Part shown: piece by piece, positions 5,621 to 8,008 of the stretch
Layout: every line of letters starts with the position of its first letter
Position numbering within the stretch: the first letter of the stretch is position 1
Assembly: GCA_021296015.1 (NCBI GenBank)
Contig: JAGWBG010000051.1
Span: 1-8,008 of the forward strand
DNA from: Dehalococcoidia bacterium
GTDB taxonomy: Bacteria; Chloroflexota; Dehalococcoidia; Lucifugimonadales; JAGWBF01
DNA: 8,008 nt
Reading direction: 5' to 3'
The notes under the pieces: model-generated
What the model saw: the letters and a program-made list of their open reading frames with translations, nothing else
Database searches by the model: none
What the model was told of the DNA's origin: nothing
Program-made: the position numbers and the translations under genes

Positions 5621-8008
5621 TCCAGGGACGAGATATACCCTGCCCCTCCACAGGCTCCGGACGGTCTCCCGGATAAGGCCAAGCACTGACATGGCTATTT
5701 TCGCCGGTCTGACCCTGGTAGCTCTTGGTCTGCGCCTGTGGGAGCTAGACGGCCGAACTATGCACTACGACGAGGCCATTCACGTCAACTACGCTTGGCG
5801 TATGGCCACCGGAGACGGCTTCTCTCATAGCCCCTGGATGCACGGCCCTTTTCAGATTCACCTGACCGCCTTCATATTCAAGCTATTCTCTGACAGCGAT
5901 TTCACTGCCAGATTGACTTACGTCCTGTTCGGCTCTGCCCTGGTGTTCCTGCCTTTCTTCTTGAGGACGTACCTGGGCAGGACGGGAGCCATAGTGACGG
6001 CCGTCCTGCTGACCCTATCGCCGGCCATGCTCTATTTCAGCCGCTTCGGGCGCAACGAAATACTGATGTCTTTCTTCGCCCTAGCGTTGCTAATCCTGAT
6101 GTGGCGGTATCTCAATGAGGGCAAGAACCGCTACCTGTACATGGCATCGGCGGTGTTGGCACTGATGTTTGCCTCCAAAGAGACCAGCTATATTGTTGTC
6201 GTCATTCTGGGTGCCGCGCTGTTCCTGATGTCCCTCCCGGAAATCGTACCCTGGGCGCTGGGCCGGATAAGGCTTTCCGAGATGAGCAACACCCCGGCCT
6301 TCCTTATCTTGATGGACAGCCTGTCTTTACCCCTAGGGGCGGCGCTCATCACCATTCCTCTGGCCTCCATTGGGATGGAACTTGTCGCCGAAGGAACCGG
6401 GGAGGTGGGCTTGCCCGTGTGGGGCGACCCATTCTACACCTTTCCGATGATTGGCCTTCCCACATTTGGAAACGCTCTAATATTAGCCACGATGGTTGCA
6501 GTTCCCGTCGGGGTGGCCGTATTCACCCACGTAGGCCGGAGGTGGGCCAAGTGGCTGGTTCCGACGGCATTACTGGCAGCGTTAATCTACGCGATAGCCT
6601 CGTTACCCAACGGAATTGTGGGACGCGACTACCTCGTTGCCATCGGGACACTGGCCGCAACCCTGGCAGTATCGGCGGTCATCGGGCTAATGTGGCGCTG
6701 GAAGGTATGGTTGCTATGCGCCGGCATTTTCTACTTCATCTGGCTGTTTTTCTATACCAGCGTGTTCAGCGCTTTCACCCAATCCCACGGCTTCTGCCCC
6801 GACGCCCTCGGGAGTCCATTCGGCACGTTATGCAGCAGGATGGGTGGGGTATTTACCGGCTCATGGCAGAGCCTCGGCTACTGGGTTGCCCAGCAGGAGG
6901 TGGCTCGTGGTGGACAGCCCTGGTACTACTACTACATCGTCGGGTCGGTATACGAGTTCCTTCACCTTCTCTTCGGCACCGTGGCTATAGTCTACTACCT
7001 GCGAAGGGCGGACCTTTTCGGAATTATGCTGGCTTTCTGGGCGGTTCTCACCTTTCTGGCATACACCATCGCCGGAGAGAAGATGCCCTGGCTAATCGTA
7101 AACATAACCCTGCCCTTCATACTCTTGGCAGGTAAATTCATAGGCGATCAAATAGAGTGGATACGCTGGAAAAGAATACTAAAGAGTCCCTCGTCGGCCC
7201 TTCTGATACTCGCCCTGCCCAAGGTTGGCCCCCGTGGTCTTTGGCTATACCTAAGCCCCTCGTCGGCCCTTCTGGTACTCGCCCCCCTGATCCTCTTGGG
7301 AGGTATGCTCCTCCTGTACCGATACCTGGACAGGGGTGCTATAATGGACTCGTGGCAAAGCTGGGGCCTGCTGTTCGGCATCGTTGCCATCATTGGGGTG
7401 TTCGCCTATCTCGTCGTAAGGGCACGTCCTCGGGTCGGAATAACGCTGGCAAGCCTGGGTATAGCGGCCCTGCTGCTGGGATTCAGCACATTCGTGGCTT
7501 TCCGTGCGACCTACAACTACGCCGATACACCAATCGAGATGCTGGTGTACGCTCAGGGGAGCGCCGACCTCGTCAAAACTGTGGACAACCTGGAAGACGT
7601 GCTGGCAAACGGTTCCGACCAGCAGCCCAAAGTGGAAGTAGACTATGAGATATGGTATCCCATGACATGGTACGTGCGGCACGAGGTAAACGCGAAGGTG
7701 CTGCAGTTCAACTGCTATAAAGACGAGAACGAACCGGGCTACGTAGCCTGGTGCAACCCTCTGGAGGAGACACCTTCCTCCAAGGCCCTGCTTCTCATTG
7801 AGTCTCACGGCAATCGGGACTCCGAGTATCTCAGCGGCTACGAAAAATCGGAATCCCTCAAGAACATCCTCTGGTTCCCCGAAAACACCTACAGGCGAGC
7901 GGGGGAGGACCGGAGGAATGAGGCGTTGGCGGAACAGCTAGACAACGACTTCCATATTGCCAAAGACAATATCTCCCGGCGAGAGCCGTGGAAGGACGCA
8001 TTGGACTA
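5604..8008 (+). CDS. TIGR03663-type GT39-like membrane glycosyltransferase (3' truncated)
   Basis: The frame from ATG 5604 stays open to the window end, giving at least 801 residues. It overlaps the DUF2298 gene by 17 nt, indicating translational coupling. After a basic N terminus and a first helix (about residues 31-47) comes the GT39/PMT-like outer loop with HYDEAIH (D56 and E57, the position of the catalytic or sugar-binding acid in the family), HGPF (80-83) and RFGRNE (147-152). About a dozen hydrophobic helices follow, including an AGEKMPWL segment, then a soluble domain from about residue 640 with TPIEMLVYAQ and WYPMTWYVRHE. These features fit the TIGR03663 family found beside DUF2298 genes in Chloroflexota. 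Membrane-embedded transfer of a sugar from a polyprenyl-phosphate donor to protein or glycan is inferred. Residues 528-560 carry an internal SPSSALL(I/V)LA duplication encoded by a 31-bp direct repeat. The stop lies beyond the right edge. Confidence 0.85.
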   Translation, partial: MQAQSNPGTRYTLPLHRLRTVSRIRPSTDMAIFAGLTLVALGLRLWELDGRTMHYDEAIHVNYAWRMATGDGFSHSPWMHGPFQIHLTAFIFKLFSDSDFTARLTYVLFGSALVFLPFFLRTYLGRTGAIVTAVLLTLSPAMLYFSRFGRNEILMSFFALALLILMWRYLNEGKNRYLYMASAVLALMFASKETSYIVVVILGAALFLMSLPEIVPWALGRIRLSEMSNTPAFLILMDSLSLPLGAALITIPLASIGMELVAEGTGEVGLPVWGDPFYTFPMIGLPTFGNALILATMVAVPVGVAVFTHVGRRWAKWLVPTALLAALIYAIASLPNGIVGRDYLVAIGTLAATLAVSAVIGLMWRWKVWLLCAGIFYFIWLFFYTSVFSAFTQSHGFCPDALGSPFGTLCSRMGGVFTGSWQSLGYWVAQQEVARGGQPWYYYYIVGSVYEFLHLLFGTVAIVYYLRRADLFGIMLAFWAVLTFLAYTIAGEKMPWLIVNITLPFILLAGKFIGDQIEWIRWKRILKSPSSALLILALPKVGPRGLWLYLSPSSALLVLAPLILLGGMLLLYRYLDRGAIMDSWQSWGLLFGIVAIIGVFAYLVVRARPRVGITLASLGIAALLLGFSTFVAFRATYNYADTPIEMLVYAQGSADLVKTVDNLEDVLANGSDQQPKVEVDYEIWYPMTWYVRHEVNAKVLQFNCYKDENEPGYVAWCNPLEETPSSKALLLIESHGNRDSEYLSGYEKSESLKNILWFPENTYRRAGEDRRNEALAEQLDNDFHIAKDNISRREPWKDALD
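7185..7284 (+). repeat. 31-bp imperfect direct repeat, in-frame, offset 69 bp
   Basis: The stretch 7185-7215 recurs at 7254-7284 with two mismatches (7187 T to C, 7206 A to G). The offset is 69 bp, or 23 codons, so both copies are read in the same frame as SPSSALL(I/V)LA (from residues 528 and 551). The DNA between the copies (7216-7253) encodes PKVGPRGLWLYL, less hydrophobic at its start than its surroundings. A local segmental duplication in a loop-helix junction of the membrane protein is the simplest reading. Confidence 0.85.

Noticed and set aside
6419..7135. 238-codon + strand ORF overlapping the right-hand gene
   Set aside because: It is a shadow in another frame of the TIGR03663-like gene: it lacks recognisable motifs and is rich in Arg, Gly and His, while the frame from 5604 gives a coherent membrane protein.
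7185..7284. CRISPR-like array from the two repeats
   Set aside because: There are only two imperfect copies, inside a coding frame, with a single 38-bp interval and no further units or cas genes.
7148..7808. Reverse-strand ORFs of 81 and 185 codons near the right end
   Set aside because: They lie antisense to the GT39-like gene, lack a ribosome binding site and resemble no family. Their repeated RRADEGL peptide is just the complement of the 31-bp direct repeat.

Overview
This is an 8 kb bacterial fragment with all genes on the + strand, densely packed, with a moderately high G+C content and frequent AGG (Arg) and ATA (Ile) codons. The combination of a DUF2298 'Chlor_Arch_YYY' membrane protein followed by a TIGR03663-type glycosyltransferase-like protein is best known from Chloroflexota (and some archaea). 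With a bacterial rnc-ftsY pair beside it, an uncultured Chloroflexota member (perhaps Dehalococcoidia/SAR202-like) is the likeliest source. That assignment is inference.

Layout: (1) 1-654, the C-terminal part of a CocE/NonD-family serine hydrolase, cut by the left edge. (2) 655-771, an intergenic region with a good sigma70-type promoter (TTGACT-N17-TAAAAT) and a perfect AGGAGGT ribosome binding site. (3) 772-1398, a DsbA-family thioredoxin-fold protein whose codon 14 is an in-frame TGA at the place where relatives carry the active-site Cys. (4) 1409-2113, RNase III (rnc). (5) 2143-3114, the SRP receptor FtsY. (6) 3161-5620, an 819-residue polytopic DUF2298 protein. (7) 5604 to the right edge, a TIGR03663/GT39-like polytopic protein overlapping its predecessor by 17 nt and still open at the window end. 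No tRNA, rRNA, CRISPR or insertion sequence was seen.

Genes 3-7 are closely spaced (10, 29 and 46 nt gaps, then an overlap) and could be one transcription unit from the promoter at 722-750. It would combine a redox protein, RNA processing, membrane targeting of proteins and two membrane proteins probably acting in lipid-linked sugar transfer at the cell surface.

The standout observation is the TGA codon in gene 3. The frame is intact for 195 codons downstream, the true start lies upstream with a strong RBS, the TGA sits exactly at the redox-active position, and a stem-loop begins right after it. This fits a DsbA-like selenoprotein better than a decayed gene, although a recent nonsense mutation or sequencing error cannot be excluded from this window. 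A second item is a 31-bp in-frame direct repeat, offset by 69 bp, inside gene 7.
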